64,000 nt of DNA, from positions 658 to 64,657 of the forward strand of contig MHAR01000064.1 of the NCBI GenBank assembly GCA_001803045.1, in the 5' to 3' direction. The notes beneath the pieces were generated by a model that had not been told where the DNA came from, searched no databases, and saw only the letters and a program-made list of their open reading frames with translations. Made by a program: the position numbers and the translations under genes. This document shows positions 8,599 through 17,304 of the stretch, in pieces; the stretch's first letter is position 1, and every line of letters begins with the position of its first letter. This DNA comes from Ignavibacteria bacterium RIFOXYB12_FULL_35_14. Lineage in GTDB: Bacteria > Bacteroidota > Ignavibacteria > Ignavibacteriales > Ignavibacteriaceae.

Positions 8599-9300
8599 TT
8601 AAACTCTTCTCTTCCAGTTCTCTACAAGAGATTTTTCAATTTGTATTTCATTACCGACAACAATACTTGGCAACGGATCGGGCGGATATTTTCCGCAAGA
8701 ACCGTTGATAGCTTTGAGATCATTGAGGTTCCATGTTGTTCCGCAGGAATTACAAATTAAATTGCTTCCTTTAATATGAAAAGATTTTGAATCGCAAGGT
8801 TCGCATAAACTAATGGCGGTTACTACTTTTCCATCTTCTGTAAGATACGCTAGCAACGGTATAGTAGTATTACTTCCAGTGTAATCGAACTTCACAAATT
8901 TCTTTTCTTTCACTATATCGAGAGGAAGAATAATTTTCCCATTTTGTGCAAAGGCAATAGTGTAGGAATGATCATACCGGACTGAAGGATAAGTTACATT
9001 ATCACTTACTTTCGGCTGGTTTTCAATTATAGCAGCTTCCTTTGATGGCTTTGCATTGATATAAAAAATTAATGCACCTACAAAAAGAACAGCAGCTAAA
9101 CCAACATATAAACCTTTCTTGCTTGAATTATTGTTTCCTCTTTTAAGAACCTTCTCTCTTTTGCTTTTCCCCTGTAATACGGAATTGGCTTCTGGCTGAG
9201 AAGATATCTCTGAAGTTAATCTGCTTCCGCAGTTAGGGCAGAACTTCACTTTACTGTTTATTTTATTGCCGCAATTTGGGCAGTAATTAATCGTTGTCAT
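8599..9300 (-). CDS. Zinc-ribbon DUF2318 membrane-anchored protein
   Basis: A 233-residue protein. It begins with a zinc ribbon (YCPNCGNKI...FCPNCGSRL), then a basic linker and one membrane helix (about residues 75-95), and ends in a DUF2318 domain with paired motifs CEPCDSKSF and CNSCGTTWNL. DUF2318 proteins are predicted to carry metal or Fe-S centres and are coupled to ABC/FtsX-type or FTR1-type systems. Here it directly precedes the permease and ATPase. It probably captures the metal or redox partner outside the membrane; the cofactor is not known. Confidence 0.8.
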   Translation of the reverse strand: MTTINYCPNCGNKINSKVKFCPNCGSRLTSEISSQPEANSVLQGKSKREKVLKRGNNNSSKKGLYVGLAAVLFVGALIFYINAKPSKEAAIIENQPKVSDNVTYPSVRYDHSYTIAFAQNGKIILPLDIVKEKKFVKFDYTGSNTTIPLLAYLTEDGKVVTAISLCEPCDSKSFHIKGSNLICNSCGTTWNLNDLKAINGSCGKYPPDPLPSIVVGNEIQIEKSLVENWKRRV

Positions 9301-9338
9301 TTTATCACCTGTTAATTTATTTCCATTTTAATTTTACT

Positions 9339-11537
9339 TTATATTTTCCAATTAACTCCAATTACTGGTATTAAAGGCAATACCGTCATTTCACTTCTGC
9401 TTGTATAATCAGCATTATATATCCAGTGAACTACATTCCTGTTATTAATTACATTGAGTACTTCCAAATAAATTTCAAGAGGTTGTATTCCTAAATTAAA
9501 TTGTCTGGTTAATCGGATATCTAATCTGTTGTAATCAGGATATCTTGCAGAGTTTTGAATTTCGAGTATCGGGAAATATTTTTCAGAAGATTGATCAAAG
9601 TAACTTGCCGATACCGGTGTATAAGGTGTACCGCTTCCAAATCTGTACTTTCCGCTAATGTTCCAAACCTCACTAAATCTAAAGTTTATTACTGCACTAA
9701 GAAGATGTGTTCTATCAAAACTAAAGTACTGTTCACTGCGGATTATTCCTTCTTTTCTTTTTGCGATTGAATAAGAATAGGAAAACCAGCCGAATAAATT
9801 ATCATCAGGTTTTATTTGAACATAAAGTTCTACACCTCTTGAAAAACCATAACCCTCACTTAAAAATGAACCGGTTTGATTATTGTTTGTTACTAAGTCA
9901 TACAATTTCTTATTGTACAGTTCAAGATTTACAGCAAGTTCATTGGTTATCTGATGTTTAATACCAATACCAACAGTCTCTGCTTTTTTAAATTTAAGAG
10001 ATGAATTGGCTCCTGCTTCATAAGCCATAGGTGATTGATAATACCAACCATAATCAAAAGATAAGCTCATATGTTCGTTCCAAGCATAAGCGATATTTAA
10101 GCGTGGAGACAATACCCCTTTCTTCAGCTTATCTATATAATCAAACCTTAAGCCGTTATTCATACTTATTTCATCAGTAAGTTTTATTTTATATTCTCCA
10201 TAAAGCGAATAGAGGATATAATTACCGTTTGAATTTATCTTATAGTCTTCTAAAGTATAGAAATTTATTTCACCTGGAAGATTGACAGATACATTATCAT
10301 TCTTGAAGATTACCCATCCGCCTAAATGTATTTCATGACTTTGATAAAGAAGTGAAAGATCATTCTTCAATCCGTATTCAATGAACTTGTAATTTTCAAA
10401 AGAGTTTTGGGGGTATTGAGCTTCTTTATCAGATTTGGAGTAATAAAAATTAAATTCATTAAGGGAGTTGTCTGATAAAATAAGATTTAATCTTGTACCA
10501 AAAGATTGGTTATAACCATCTGAGTTCATCACTCCGTTAAAATGATCGTATTTGTATTCTCCATATAAGTTCTCATAAGAGGAAAGACCGGTAAAAGTTA
10601 ATTTACCATAATCCGAAATATTAAAATCCAATTTCCCATAATAATCATAGAAGTAAGGAATTGTTTCATTATTTCCTTTCAAATCCGGAATAAGTTTGTA
10701 AACAAAATCGAAATAGCTTCTTCTTAGGGATAAAAAGCCGGAGCCATTTAAAGCTTTAACAGGATATTCAATCACACCGTTTAAATCAGTTAAGCTTAAA
10801 GTGACTTCTCCACCTAAATTTTCTTTACTTGCAGTTTTATTATTAATTACTAAAACTGAAGACAAACGGTCCCCATATCTTGCAGGAAATCCACCGGAAT
10901 AGAACTTAACTTCATCCATTAACCTTGAATTGAAAATGCTGAAAAGACCACCACCCATAAACTCGAAATGGTATGGATTAGATATCGTTGCACCATCAAA
11001 AAGGATTAAATTTTCTGCAGCACTTCCACCTCGTACATACAATTTGGAATCATCACTTCCGCTTGAAACACCGGGCAGCGTCTGAAGGGTCCAAAAAATA
11101 TCCTGGGCAGAACCGGGAGAACGCATTATCATATCTCTGTTTAACATTGCGGTCAAGCTGGTGGCATCATATTTTTCTGTTTTAGGAGTTATTACAACAG
11201 ATTCTAAATTGATTGCTTTTTGTCTGAGTGAAGTATCAATCACTGTTGTTTCATTTCCAGCAACAACAATATTATCAATAATCAAATCCTCATATCCCAC
11301 CATAGAAAATTTTATTGAGTAGGTTCCGGATGGAAGTTTTACTTCGAATTTCCCTTTGAGATTAGATGCGGCTCCATAATTGGTATTCATTGCAACAACA
11401 TTCGCTCCAGCAAGAGGTTTATTAGTTTCAAAATCGCGAACTCTGCCTGTTATTTCAGAATATCTACTTTCTGTTTGAGCAATGTTTACACTATAACTGA
11501 TACAAATCAAAAACGATATATTCTTTATTAAGTTCAC
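9339..11537 (-). CDS. TonB-dependent receptor with carboxypeptidase-regulatory-like N-domain
   Basis: A 732-residue outer-membrane receptor. After the signal peptide comes a beta-sandwich domain (ITGRVRDFETNKPLAGANVV, about residues 28-110), a plug domain with LPGVSSGSDDSKLYVRGGSA, and a 22-strand type barrel with many aromatic strand ends, finishing LIPVIGVNWKI. The start is GTG at 11537. The gene follows the CcmH-like gene and precedes the DUF2318-ABC module, so it may import a metal complex used by that module. No TonB/ExbBD genes are in the window, so energy would have to be supplied from elsewhere. Confidence 0.88.
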   Translation of the reverse strand: MNLIKNISFLICISYSVNIAQTESRYSEITGRVRDFETNKPLAGANVVAMNTNYGAASNLKGKFEVKLPSGTYSIKFSMVGYEDLIIDNIVVAGNETTVIDTSLRQKAINLESVVITPKTEKYDATSLTAMLNRDMIMRSPGSAQDIFWTLQTLPGVSSGSDDSKLYVRGGSAAENLILFDGATISNPYHFEFMGGGLFSIFNSRLMDEVKFYSGGFPARYGDRLSSVLVINNKTASKENLGGEVTLSLTDLNGVIEYPVKALNGSGFLSLRRSYFDFVYKLIPDLKGNNETIPYFYDYYGKLDFNISDYGKLTFTGLSSYENLYGEYKYDHFNGVMNSDGYNQSFGTRLNLILSDNSLNEFNFYYSKSDKEAQYPQNSFENYKFIEYGLKNDLSLLYQSHEIHLGGWVIFKNDNVSVNLPGEINFYTLEDYKINSNGNYILYSLYGEYKIKLTDEISMNNGLRFDYIDKLKKGVLSPRLNIAYAWNEHMSLSFDYGWYYQSPMAYEAGANSSLKFKKAETVGIGIKHQITNELAVNLELYNKKLYDLVTNNNQTGSFLSEGYGFSRGVELYVQIKPDDNLFGWFSYSYSIAKRKEGIIRSEQYFSFDRTHLLSAVINFRFSEVWNISGKYRFGSGTPYTPVSASYFDQSSEKYFPILEIQNSARYPDYNRLDIRLTRQFNLGIQPLEIYLEVLNVINNRNVVHWIYNADYTSRSEMTVLPLIPVIGVNWKI

Positions 11538-11546
11538 TTTGGAATA

Positions 11547-12554
11547 CTAAATCTTCTTTCCACCATATTTATTATTTACCATATCGGTAATCTCATTTAC
11601 GGTGTACTTGTTTTCGCTTATTTTTTTATCTACAAATCTCTTTATTTCTTTTGCACCTCCTGGATGATCACAATTGCAATCTTTTAATTCATCTAATCTA
11701 CATTTACCACAAGGACACTTAAACGCTGAGTAAATAGAAATCTTATCTGATATAGTTGCTTTGGTATTTATTAAATTTAAAACTGGTGGTAATACATCTT
11801 TAGTTATCAGAAGCTGATCTGTCTGTCCACTAATCCGGTTAGGATTCCAACCTCTTGAAGGATCTACCTTATAATTTGATGCAAATTCAGCTTTCATCCA
11901 GCCATATTTATTTGCAACTGCAATAACAATATCATCCGGTTTTTGTCCGCCATTTGTGGATTGCTCTAAATAATCGCGAATAAATTGTCGTTCCTCAACA
12001 GCACGCTCGCAAGCGCATACCTCAAGAGATTCCTCGTTGCAAGTACCGCATGAGCAAACAAATTTTGAAGCGATCTCATATACTTTTGCCTCAACTATCG
12101 GATTAGCGCTTTTTTGCTCATCCCGACTTATTAGAACTTTTTTGTCAGTAGAGTTATTAAATATTAAATCAAAAGCAGATGCAATGATTATCGAACCTAT
12201 TACTATACCAACGGTTATCCATAAAAACTTTAAATTGTTAATGTTGGAAGTTTTTCTTGCTGGGTTTCTTTTTAAGTTATTTTTTGATTCTCTTCTAAGC
12301 TGTTTTTTACTTTTCCCGACTTTGTCGGGATGGATGCCCATCTTCTTATGCTGAAGATTATTATTTATAGCGTCTTCTTTTCTAATTAATTGCTTTCCGC
12401 AAGAAACACAAAACTTATTTGCTTCATCATTTTCTTCACCGCAATTAGGACAAGCATTCTGAGATATATTTTCTACCGCAGTTAATTCTTCGCCGCAATT
12501 TGTACAAAATTTGTTCTCTTCGTTGTTATTAGCTCCACAAGAATTACAAATCAT
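11547..12554 (-). CDS. Double zinc-ribbon membrane protein with two CcmH-like Cys modules
   Basis: A 335-residue protein that I cannot assign to a single family. It has two N-terminal zinc ribbons (CNSCGANN...FCTNCGEE and CPNCGEEN...FCVSCGKQ), a basic linker, one membrane helix (about 110-130), and two related C-terminal modules. Module one has FVCSCGTCNEESLEVCACER; module two has FKCPCGKCRLDELKDCNCDH. Both are followed by a helix and an NKYG motif, which recalls the CcmH/CycL redox domain of cytochrome c maturation. A short palindrome (12314-12330) lies inside the coding sequence. A thiol redox or metal role is inferred. Confidence 0.65.
   Translation of the reverse strand: MICNSCGANNNEENKFCTNCGEELTAVENISQNACPNCGEENDEANKFCVSCGKQLIRKEDAINNNLQHKKMGIHPDKVGKSKKQLRRESKNNLKRNPARKTSNINNLKFLWITVGIVIGSIIIASAFDLIFNNSTDKKVLISRDEQKSANPIVEAKVYEIASKFVCSCGTCNEESLEVCACERAVEERQFIRDYLEQSTNGGQKPDDIVIAVANKYGWMKAEFASNYKVDPSRGWNPNRISGQTDQLLITKDVLPPVLNLINTKATISDKISIYSAFKCPCGKCRLDELKDCNCDHPGGAKEIKRFVDKKISENKYTVNEITDMVNNKYGGKKI
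12314..12330. repeat. Short palindrome inside a coding region
   Basis: TCCCGA-CTTTG-TCGGGA, a 6-bp stem with a 5-nt loop, located within the linker of the zinc-ribbon/CcmH-like gene, where it encodes part of PDKVGK. It resembles other CCCG...CGGG palindromes in this window that lie in or at the edges of genes (33471, 34887, 36378, 46598). Confidence 0.5.
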
Positions 12555-12608
12555 GTTGCACCTTAAAAATTTTAGGGAGTTGATTGATTAAACCAGCATT
12601 AACATTTT

Positions 12609-13019
12609 TTAATAATCTTTAACTTCGAACCCATTCTTATACAGATTATATTTGGCTTCATTAATGGTCACTTCTTTTAAAGTCATTTCACAAATAGGGC
12701 ATTTGCCAGGCTCATCAGAAATTACATTCCAATCCATCACATCTTGGTAAACCCTTCCGTCTTTGTTTTTATCAATTGCTTTCAGATCAATTACACCTTC
12801 TCTTACAATTGATTGTTCTTTACTTTTCGAAGAACCCATTTCCATTCCTTTGTGTGAATTCATTTCCCCCTCCATTTTCATTTCGTGGTGCATATCTTTT
12901 CCCATCCCCATTTTATGCTTATGCTCCATTTTGGTTTTGCTGGAATCCTGAGCAAACGACGATACAGTGATCAAAAGAAAGACGGTAAGAAGAAACGATA
13001 AATACGTCATTGTTTTCAT
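12609..13019 (-). CDS. Secreted heavy-metal-binding-domain protein
   Basis: A 136-residue exported protein. The signal peptide ends near SSFAQD. Next comes a Met/His-rich stretch (KMEHKHKMGMGKDMHHEM...) and then a C-terminal domain with VREGVIDLKAIDKNKDGRVY and KCPICEMTLKEV. That domain is strongly similar to the last 65 residues of the CusB-like adaptor at 50615-52321. The CPIC motif matches the heavy-metal-binding domain (HMBD) group. It is probably a periplasmic Cu/Ag carrier, comparable in role to CusF, though not homologous to it. AAGGAAC before the ATG is a reasonable ribosome site. Confidence 0.75.
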   Translation of the reverse strand: MKTMTYLSFLLTVFLLITVSSFAQDSSKTKMEHKHKMGMGKDMHHEMKMEGEMNSHKGMEMGSSKSKEQSIVREGVIDLKAIDKNKDGRVYQDVMDWNVISDEPGKCPICEMTLKEVTINEAKYNLYKNGFEVKDY

Positions 13020-13080
13020 GATAAGTTCCTTATTAGTTTATAATTATTAGTTAGTTGATTTATTAATTTATTTTGAAATT

Positions 13081-13518
13081 TTATGTTTTACTTTTTTCAA
13101 TCTGGGTAGAAGATCTTTCTTTTTTTAAAACATTCCCCGTTAAAGCAATTTTTGTTGTTGGATTCTTTGGATCATTTGTTTCAATGTAAACTGTCTTGTT
13201 TTGCTTCCCTGATCTTTCTTTAGAATCAAATGTAACTTTTATCTCTGTTGATTCACTTGGCATTAACTCATTCTTTCCAGCTACTACGGCAGTGCATCCA
13301 CATGAGGCCCATACTCTGGTTATCTTTAGAACATCATTACCTTCATTTGTAATTACAAATATTTTTGTTACAACAGAGTCCTGAACAATATCGCCATAAT
13401 TATATTCCATCGGGTGAATTACTGCTTTGGGCTGTGCAGAAACAAGTCCCGCAAATACAAAAGCGAACAGAACAAATGAAAATATTTTTGTTTTTTTAGA
13501 ATTCATTTTACTATCCAT
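13081..13518 (-). CDS. DUF1573 secreted protein
   Basis: A 145-residue exported protein with the single immunoglobulin-like DUF1573 domain: FVITNEGNDVLKITRVWASC, then GCTAV, then a TFDSKERSGKQNKTVYI strand and YIETNDP. DUF1573 proteins are common in Bacteroidota; the WASCGCT motif has a vicinal Cys pair that may bind metal or form disulfides. The start could be M1 or M5 (MNSKKTKIF). It lies between the T9SS-tailed protein and the HMBD protein, in a run of exported proteins. Confidence 0.83.
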   Translation of the reverse strand: MDSKMNSKKTKIFSFVLFAFVFAGLVSAQPKAVIHPMEYNYGDIVQDSVVTKIFVITNEGNDVLKITRVWASCGCTAVVAGKNELMPSESTEIKVTFDSKERSGKQNKTVYIETNDPKNPTTKIALTGNVLKKERSSTQIEKSKT

Positions 13519-13529
13519 TATGTTGATTG

Positions 13530-14195
13530 TTATTTGGTTAAAATCATTTTTTTTGTTTCATTAAACTTTGGTGTTTTAATCAAGTAAAGGTAAACGCCCG
13601 ATGAATAGCCGCTCAAATCTATAGCAACTGTATAACTGCCTTTTGCTTTTTCTCCATTCACTAATGTCATAATTTCGTTGCCAAGTACATTGAAAACCTT
13701 TATCAGCACTTTTTGCGCTTCGGGAATAGAGTAATTTATTTTGGTAGAAGGATTAAACGGATTTGGATAATTCTGGTTTAATGAAAATGAAATTGGGTTG
13801 TTCGGTAAATATTCTTCTTTTACATCAGTAATGGTTTGAATATAAATCTCAACCGGGATTGTAATCGGACCGTGATGCGGATCCCCGATATAAATGTTAG
13901 CATATTTAGTTCCGCTTTGCATATTGGCAGCATCATAGCTAATCTCAATTTCAACAGTATCTCTGGCATTTATTGAACCGCTGGTTGAACTGAATGATAT
14001 CCACGGAACATCGGTGCTTAACTGATAAGCAAGTATTGATGTTGAATTAGTAATATGCATTACAGAAATATTGTTGCTTCCCACAGATACAGTATCTTTT
14101 ATAATACCTGGGTGAGCTGAGAGACTTGCCTCTGCTTCTATTGTGAATACTGTTATCACTAACGTTAAGATTAATAAACTGTTGATTTTCTTCAT
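13530..14195 (-). CDS. Secreted protein with BACON-like domain and type IX sorting tail
   Basis: A 221-residue protein with a signal peptide, a BACON/Ig-like domain (about residues 30-125, WISFSSTSGSINARDTVEIE) and a C-terminal Por-type sorting domain: NQNYPNPFNPSTKINYSIPE, then a conserved SGVYLYLIKT strand and a KKMILTK end. Such tails direct export by the type IX secretion system of Bacteroidota-Ignavibacteriota. The presence of the tail is a useful lineage marker. What it binds is unknown; the context of metal proteins is only suggestive. Confidence 0.8.
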   Translation of the reverse strand: MKKINSLLILTLVITVFTIEAEASLSAHPGIIKDTVSVGSNNISVMHITNSTSILAYQLSTDVPWISFSSTSGSINARDTVEIEISYDAANMQSGTKYANIYIGDPHHGPITIPVEIYIQTITDVKEEYLPNNPISFSLNQNYPNPFNPSTKINYSIPEAQKVLIKVFNVLGNEIMTLVNGEKAKGSYTVAIDLSGYSSGVYLYLIKTPKFNETKKMILTK

Positions 14196-14329
14196 ATTTA
14201 TTTTTTAAAATCTTTCTTTAATAATTATTAGAACTTGAACTTGCGCTTAAACTTACACTGATCCTCATTTTGTATTCTTTTAAATTATCCATCTGCTATT
14301 TTACAGCTACCATTTTCCGTTCCTCAATT

Positions 14330-14431
14330 TTAATGTTTGCAGCAGCTTTTCCCCTCGGAAACTTTTTTAAATTTTCTTCTTGCAAGAAGAATGAACAGAA
14401 TTACTACCACAGACAAAATCAAATATTCCAT
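14330..14431 (-). CDS. Small Cys-Cys-tailed membrane protein (33 aa)
   Basis: Starts immediately after the stop codon of the upstream YHS-like gene (TAA then ATG). It encodes MEYLILSVVVILFILLARRK, then FKKVSEGKSCCKH. It has one membrane helix, a basic stop-transfer segment and a C-terminal Cys-Cys-Lys-His. It resembles the small Cys-rich membrane proteins that accompany FeoB in layout but not obviously in sequence. Two other tiny proteins in the window end in CCK (42965-43096 and 41912-41983). It could pass Cu(I) or Hg(II) at the membrane. Confidence 0.6.
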   Translation of the reverse strand: MEYLILSVVVILFILLARRKFKKVSEGKSCCKH

Positions 14432-14728
14432 TTAACTTGCATCCCCTTTAAATTTTTTCAAATAAGCTTGCGGATCATTATTAAAAACCTCAATGCAGGC
14501 GTTGCAACAAAATCCAATTATTTTATTATCAAATATCAGGAGAGGAATTTTGTGATCAATTTTCTTCCCCTCAATCGGACAGACTTCATTAATTGGCTTT
14601 AAAGGATTCCTTTCTTTCATATTCACTTCAACAATTATTTCATTATTTAAAAACATTGGTTCGTTTTGAGGAAAGCTTGTCCCTGCTATTATTAAGGTTA
14701 TTGCTGCAGCCAAAAAAATCTTTTTCAT
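14432..14728 (-). CDS. Exported YHS-like domain protein
   Basis: About 98 residues from ATG 14728, which has an AAGGA site in front; an in-frame ATG at 14743 adds five residues. The signal peptide is MKKIFLAAAITLIIAGTSFP. The mature part has INEVCPIEGKKIDHKIPLLI and IGFCCNACIEVFNNDPQAYL, a TRASH/YHS-type Cys arrangement with an extra vicinal Cys pair. It is the first gene behind the sigma54-like promoter at 14779-14794. It is probably a periplasmic metal-binding protein. Confidence 0.72.
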   Translation of the reverse strand: MKKIFLAAAITLIIAGTSFPQNEPMFLNNEIIVEVNMKERNPLKPINEVCPIEGKKIDHKIPLLIFDNKIIGFCCNACIEVFNNDPQAYLKKFKGDAS

Positions 14729-14778
14729 TTCATCCTTATTCATTTAGAGTAATTAATTTTAAAAACTCGATTATATCA

Positions 14779-14794
14779 ATGAAAATAGAATGCC
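14779..14794 (-). promoter_or_regulatory. Sigma54-like promoter (a)
   Basis: Minus strand TGGCAT-TCTAT-TTTCA. It matches the -24 box well and the -12 box (TTGCA) except for one base. It points at the YHS-like gene about 50 bp downstream. The paired upstream site starts 62 bp further up (14856). One of six such pairs in the window. Confidence 0.55.
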
Positions 14795-14855
14795 AGAATT
14801 AATAGTTGAAAAACATCTGATAAATGAACTTTTTTTTGAAAAAGAGAATGTGGGA

Positions 14856-14892
14856 ATTTAAGTAGTTTAAAAATTTTAAAAGTTCTTAAAAA
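14856..14892. promoter_or_regulatory. Candidate activator-binding site (a), four phased TTAA-type boxes
   Basis: An AT-rich imperfect palindrome: ATTTAAGTAGTTTAAA, then TTTTAAAAGTTCTTAA. TTAA-type boxes recur every 9-10 bp. It shares this layout with sites at 15490, 23972, 28678, 43198 and 53958. It is interpreted as the upstream activating site of promoter (a). Confidence 0.5.
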
Positions 14893-15049
14893 AGAAAGAA
14901 ATTTCTTTGATTTGAGATTGAATATGTACAAGCCAAGGTATTTTAAAATTTAAGGCCCAACTAAGATGCAAACTTGAAAAGAGCGTGTTGACATCGAAGT
15001 TCTTGTATTTTTATGGATTAAAGCAGTGTCTTTTCTATTTCAGGTTTGA

Positions 15050-15325
15050 TTATTCATCTATAGCTGAAAGGTTCAATATCGTTGCTGTTTTAAAATCCTC
15101 TTTGGCTCCCTCAATATCACCAAGATTAAGTTTAACAGTTCCTCTATTAAAAAAACAACCCGCATCTCTTGGATATATTTCTATTGCCTTGCTGTAATCT
15201 TCCATTGCTTCCTTATATTTTCCAATATCGGCGTTTAATGTTCCTCTCTTTTTATATTCGAGAACATTAAAGGGATTTACAGATATAGCTCTTGTGCTAT
15301 TAGCAATGGCATCTGTTTCTTCCAT
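15050..15325 (-). CDS. Small TPR protein
   Basis: A 91-residue protein made of two to three tetratricopeptide repeats (NPFNVLEYKKRGTLNADIGK, then YPRDAGCFFNRGTVKLNLGD). It has no signal peptide or membrane helix, so it is probably cytosolic and acts in protein-protein contacts. AGAGGTG lies before the ATG. It stands alone between two long gaps, behind the sigma54-like promoter (b) at 15411-15426. Its partner is unknown. Confidence 0.78.
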   Translation of the reverse strand: MEETDAIANSTRAISVNPFNVLEYKKRGTLNADIGKYKEAMEDYSKAIEIYPRDAGCFFNRGTVKLNLGDIEGAKEDFKTATILNLSAIDE

Positions 15326-15410
15326 TTTGCACCTCTTGATATATTAACAGAAAATAGTATTTAAGCTTTACATACAGCTTTCCTGAATATTAGAATAGTA
15401 ATGCTGACAG

Positions 15411-15426
15411 TGAAAGAACAATGCCA
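15411..15426 (-). promoter_or_regulatory. Sigma54-like promoter (b)
   Basis: Minus strand TGGCAT-TGTTC-TTTCA, directed at the TPR gene with a leader of about 75-85 nt. The upstream site starts 64 bp further up. The remainder of the 323-bp gap between the TPR gene and merA shows nothing else I can recognise. Confidence 0.55.
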
Positions 15427-15489
15427 GAAGGGAAAACCTCACAAAATGTCTCAATAATGAAACTTTTAATTAAAGAAGAGAGGGACAAA

Positions 15490-15526
15490 TTTTAAGGAGT
15501 TTAAATATTTTTAAAGTTCTTTAAAG
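15490..15526. promoter_or_regulatory. Candidate activator-binding site (b)
   Basis: TTTTAAGGAGTTTAAA then TATTTTTAAAGTTCTTTAA, four TTAA-type boxes in phase. Over the first 26 positions it is identical to site (f) upstream of the cus operon at 53958-53994, which is hard to explain by chance. Confidence 0.55.
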
Positions 15527-15648
15527 TTTAGGCGACGCGGGTAACTCGTTGCTCAGAGCAAGGATTGAGCATGGTTATCAGCCTTTTAATTGAATAGCTG
15601 GATTAAAAATAAGAAATGCACTGATTAAATAGAAAGGAATATTGATAT

Positions 15649-17292
15649 TCACACAGCACAACAACTAAGTTTCTTAACATCTTTATCAAAACTTATAGCT
15701 GCTATTTTCACTCCCTCTGACAAAGTTAAATATGGATGGAACATTTGTTTTAATTCTTTTACTGTAATTCCGTATTTGATTGCAAGAGAAATTTCCATTA
15801 AAAGTTCTGAACCTTCTGAAGCAAGTATTCTTGCCCCGATTAATTTATCATTTTCTTTGTTGCGAATGAGTTTAATAAATCCTTTTGTATTTCTCGCTAC
15901 AAGAGAATGGGGAACATTTTTAAGTTGAATTGTTGAGACTTCGTATTCAATTTTATTTTCGTATGCTTGATTTTCATCCATTCCAACACCGGCTACTTGC
16001 GGGTCGGTAAATATAACCCACGGGAAAACCGAGTAGTCTTTTTTAATTAGACTTTCACCAAACATATTTGCAACTGCCAAAGAACCTTCATAAGCAGCGG
16101 AATAAACAAACAAGAACTCACCGGTTACATCTCCGGCTGAATAAATATTTGGAATTGATGTTTGCATATATTCATTTGTCTTAATGAAATCTTGCTTATG
16201 AAATTCAACTCCTACTTCTTCTAATCCAAAACCTTTAGTATTTCCTTTTCTGCCAGTTGCAACAAAGATATGAGTTCCTTCTATAATTTCGTAGTTATCT
16301 TTAATTGAAGCATTGACAATAACTTTTCCATTTTTATTTTCGACATATTTTATTTTTGCACCGGTTTTTATTTCTATTCCTTCTTCTTCGAAATATTCTC
16401 TTAATGTTTCGGTTACATCCGGCATTTCATCTGGAAGAATTCTGAATGAGCGTTGTAATATTGTAACTTTAGAACCGAGCCGTGCAAACATCTGAGCATT
16501 TTCCAAAGCGATGTATCTCCCACCAATTACAATTAAATGCTCGGGAAGTTCTTTTAAATCATACAAAGTTTCGTTTGTTAAATAGTTAATCTCTTTTAAA
16601 CCGGGAATATCCGGCACAAATGTGAATGAGCCGGTTGCAATCAATAATTTTTCTGCATAATATTTTTTACCATCTGCTTCAATTGTATTTTTGTCTATAA
16701 GCTTTCCGTACGCTTTAAGAATCGTTACATTCGAATCATCTTTTAAAACATTTACATATTTGTGCTCTCTTAACTCTTCCACTAATTCTGTTTTTTGATG
16801 GATAACTTCCTTAAAATTAATTTTATTATTGCCGGATTTTATTGAAGAAAAGTTTGGATGGTTGGCAATGTGAAATTGTTCTGCGGTTCTTATTAAAGTT
16901 TTAGATGGAACACAGCCTACATTTACGCAAGTACCGCCAATAGGTAAACCATCATTTATCATCAAAACTTTTTTCTCAAGTTCACTTGCTTTTATTGCAG
17001 CGGTAAAAGCGGCGGAACCTCCGCCAATGATAATCAAATCATAGTGATAAACTTTATTTTTATTCGATTCTATTTCATCAATTACCTTATAATGTCCGGT
17101 AGAATTAATGGCATCTATAATTTCTGATTTTGATACTTTGTCCGAATCGAACTCAAATTCACCTTTCCTTTCTGGATAATTTACTGCTTTAGAGATTATG
17201 CCCTCTAATTTAGAAACCTTTTTACTAATTGTTTGTGCACAATGTTCACAAGTCATTCCGTTAATTTCTAATTTTATTGTTTGAACAGACAT
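15649..17292 (-). CDS. merA: Mercuric reductase MerA with N-terminal HMA domain
   Basis: A 547-residue flavoprotein that reduces Hg(II) to Hg(0) with NADPH. Residues 1-70 form an HMA domain (GMTCEHC, Cys15 and Cys18). The FAD site IIIGGGSAAFTAA follows, then the redox disulfide GGTCVNVGCVPSK (Cys122, Cys127), the NAD(P) fold near 250 and the dimer domain. The C-terminal vicinal Cys pair (LSCCAV) is diagnostic for MerA and accepts Hg(II) from transport proteins. GGAG precedes the ATG. It is the last gene of the merR-merTP-merA operon. Confidence 0.95.
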   Translation of the reverse strand: MSVQTIKLEINGMTCEHCAQTISKKVSKLEGIISKAVNYPERKGEFEFDSDKVSKSEIIDAINSTGHYKVIDEIESNKNKVYHYDLIIIGGGSAAFTAAIKASELEKKVLMINDGLPIGGTCVNVGCVPSKTLIRTAEQFHIANHPNFSSIKSGNNKINFKEVIHQKTELVEELREHKYVNVLKDDSNVTILKAYGKLIDKNTIEADGKKYYAEKLLIATGSFTFVPDIPGLKEINYLTNETLYDLKELPEHLIVIGGRYIALENAQMFARLGSKVTILQRSFRILPDEMPDVTETLREYFEEEGIEIKTGAKIKYVENKNGKVIVNASIKDNYEIIEGTHIFVATGRKGNTKGFGLEEVGVEFHKQDFIKTNEYMQTSIPNIYSAGDVTGEFLFVYSAAYEGSLAVANMFGESLIKKDYSVFPWVIFTDPQVAGVGMDENQAYENKIEYEVSTIQLKNVPHSLVARNTKGFIKLIRNKENDKLIGARILASEGSELLMEISLAIKYGITVKELKQMFHPYLTLSEGVKIAAISFDKDVKKLSCCAV

Positions 17293-17304
17293 TATCGCTC
17301 CATC

